NCBI RefSeq assembly: GCF_901000735.1
Contig: NC_081542.1
Coordinates: 14,077,134-14,141,133 of the forward strand
DNA length: 64,000 nt
Direction: 5' to 3'
Source of the DNA: Corylus avellana
Lineage: Eukaryota; Streptophyta; Magnoliopsida; Fagales; Betulaceae
The translations under genes and the position numbers were made by a program. This document shows, one piece after another, positions 63,783 to 64,000 of this stretch; position 1 is the first letter of the stretch, and each line of letters begins with the position of its first letter. The notes beneath the pieces are model-generated. The model saw only the letters and a program-made list of their open reading frames with translations. It did no database searches and was not told the origin of the DNA.

Positions 63783-64000
63783 TGTAAGAATTCAATATAT
63801 AATTAAATGCTAATTGACAATAAAATTAGCAGCGGAATGAATAATTATATAAATACCTCTAGCTATGCTTTTGCTCAAGCCAATTGAAGAACAGTTTCAC
63901 AGCAACAAATCTGGAAAACAAAATATTGAGAGGTTCTTCTGACCTATGCCTACCAGTGAGTGCCAATTGATGGAATACACAGGCCTTATTTATAGGTAGG
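63783..64000 (-). mobile_element. LTR of the same Copia family, minus strand, cut by the window end
   Basis: Reads 'tgtaagaattcaatatata' on the plus strand, i.e. the inverted 3' end of the 55213 LTR family, through 'gtgccaattgatgg' and 'gccttatttataggtagg' at the window end. It differs from the other two LTRs at many positions. No primer site borders its end at 63783, so it is a 3' LTR or solo LTR of a minus-strand element. The empty site is at 41063. Confidence 0.85.

Noticed and set aside
1..64000. tRNA or rRNA genes
   Set aside because: Only SINE-type Pol III boxes were seen; no complete cloverleaf with anticodon arm or rRNA core sequence was recognised.

Overview
This is nuclear DNA from a flowering plant, most likely a woody eudicot. 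Evidence: intronless mitochondrial transcription termination factor-like (mTERF) genes, CCMS-type plant glutaredoxins, a decayed chloroplast rpl16 copy, plant L1 LINE 3' ends, SINEs, Copia LTR elements, Mutator/hAT-like elements and an endogenous pararetrovirus. GC-rich repeats of the type ggggtggccggaccacccc suggest a tree lineage such as Fagales, but that is only an impression. There is no prokaryotic or organellar gene organisation.

The backbone is a tandem array of mTERF genes (A to E), each followed by a paralogous 3' tail. Two array units also carry a small CC-type glutaredoxin. Copies: mTERF-A (3' part at 1-668; a full-length relative at 13598-14806, minus strand), mTERF-B (19252-20463 and near-identical 25343-26554), mTERF-C (31752-32963), mTERF-D (37667-38845) and pseudogene E (53357-53951). 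Glutaredoxins are at 7106-7426 and 50221-50538.

The window has three gaps of exactly 100 N (9393-9492, 16510-16609, 24925-25024) that divide it into four contigs, and the contig ends repeat one another. 1-4768 is the inverted copy of 9493-14265. 7832-9392 recurs at 16610-18186. 14396-16509 (inverted) equals 35964-38077. 18810-24924 recurs at 25025-31730. The simplest reading is allelic or overlapping contigs left side by side by scaffolding, so the true gene number is probably lower than the apparent one. The second contig also looks flipped.

Region by region: 1-9392 holds mTERF-A end, LINE and SINE insertions, a 1-kb TIR element, glutaredoxin 1 and a chloroplast-derived rpl16 fragment. 9493-16509 is the inverted relative with a whole mTERF. 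16610-24924 holds rpl16, mTERF-B and a Mutator-like element with a 9-bp target duplication. 25025-38845 holds mTERF-B', the same Mutator-like element immediately upstream of mTERF-C, then mTERF-C and mTERF-D. 41160-46430 is a compound insertion: a LINE RNase H fossil plus a rearranged pararetrovirus whose two antiparallel halves are bounded on both sides by (TA)n tracts. 46430-51700 is the second glutaredoxin unit. 53357-64000 is the mTERF-E unit, broken by a solo LTR (target duplication CTAGT), a 7.1-kb Copia element (target duplication GTTCC, 12-base tRNA-Met primer site, heavily decayed coding region but similar LTRs), and a further minus-strand LTR of the same family at the window end.

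Functionally, only the mTERFs (organelle-targeted nucleic-acid-binding helical-repeat proteins) and the two glutaredoxins (small thiol-redox regulators) look like live host genes. They are neighbours by duplication; nothing seen suggests a shared pathway. Most of the remaining sequence is transposon-derived or duplicated intergenic DNA.
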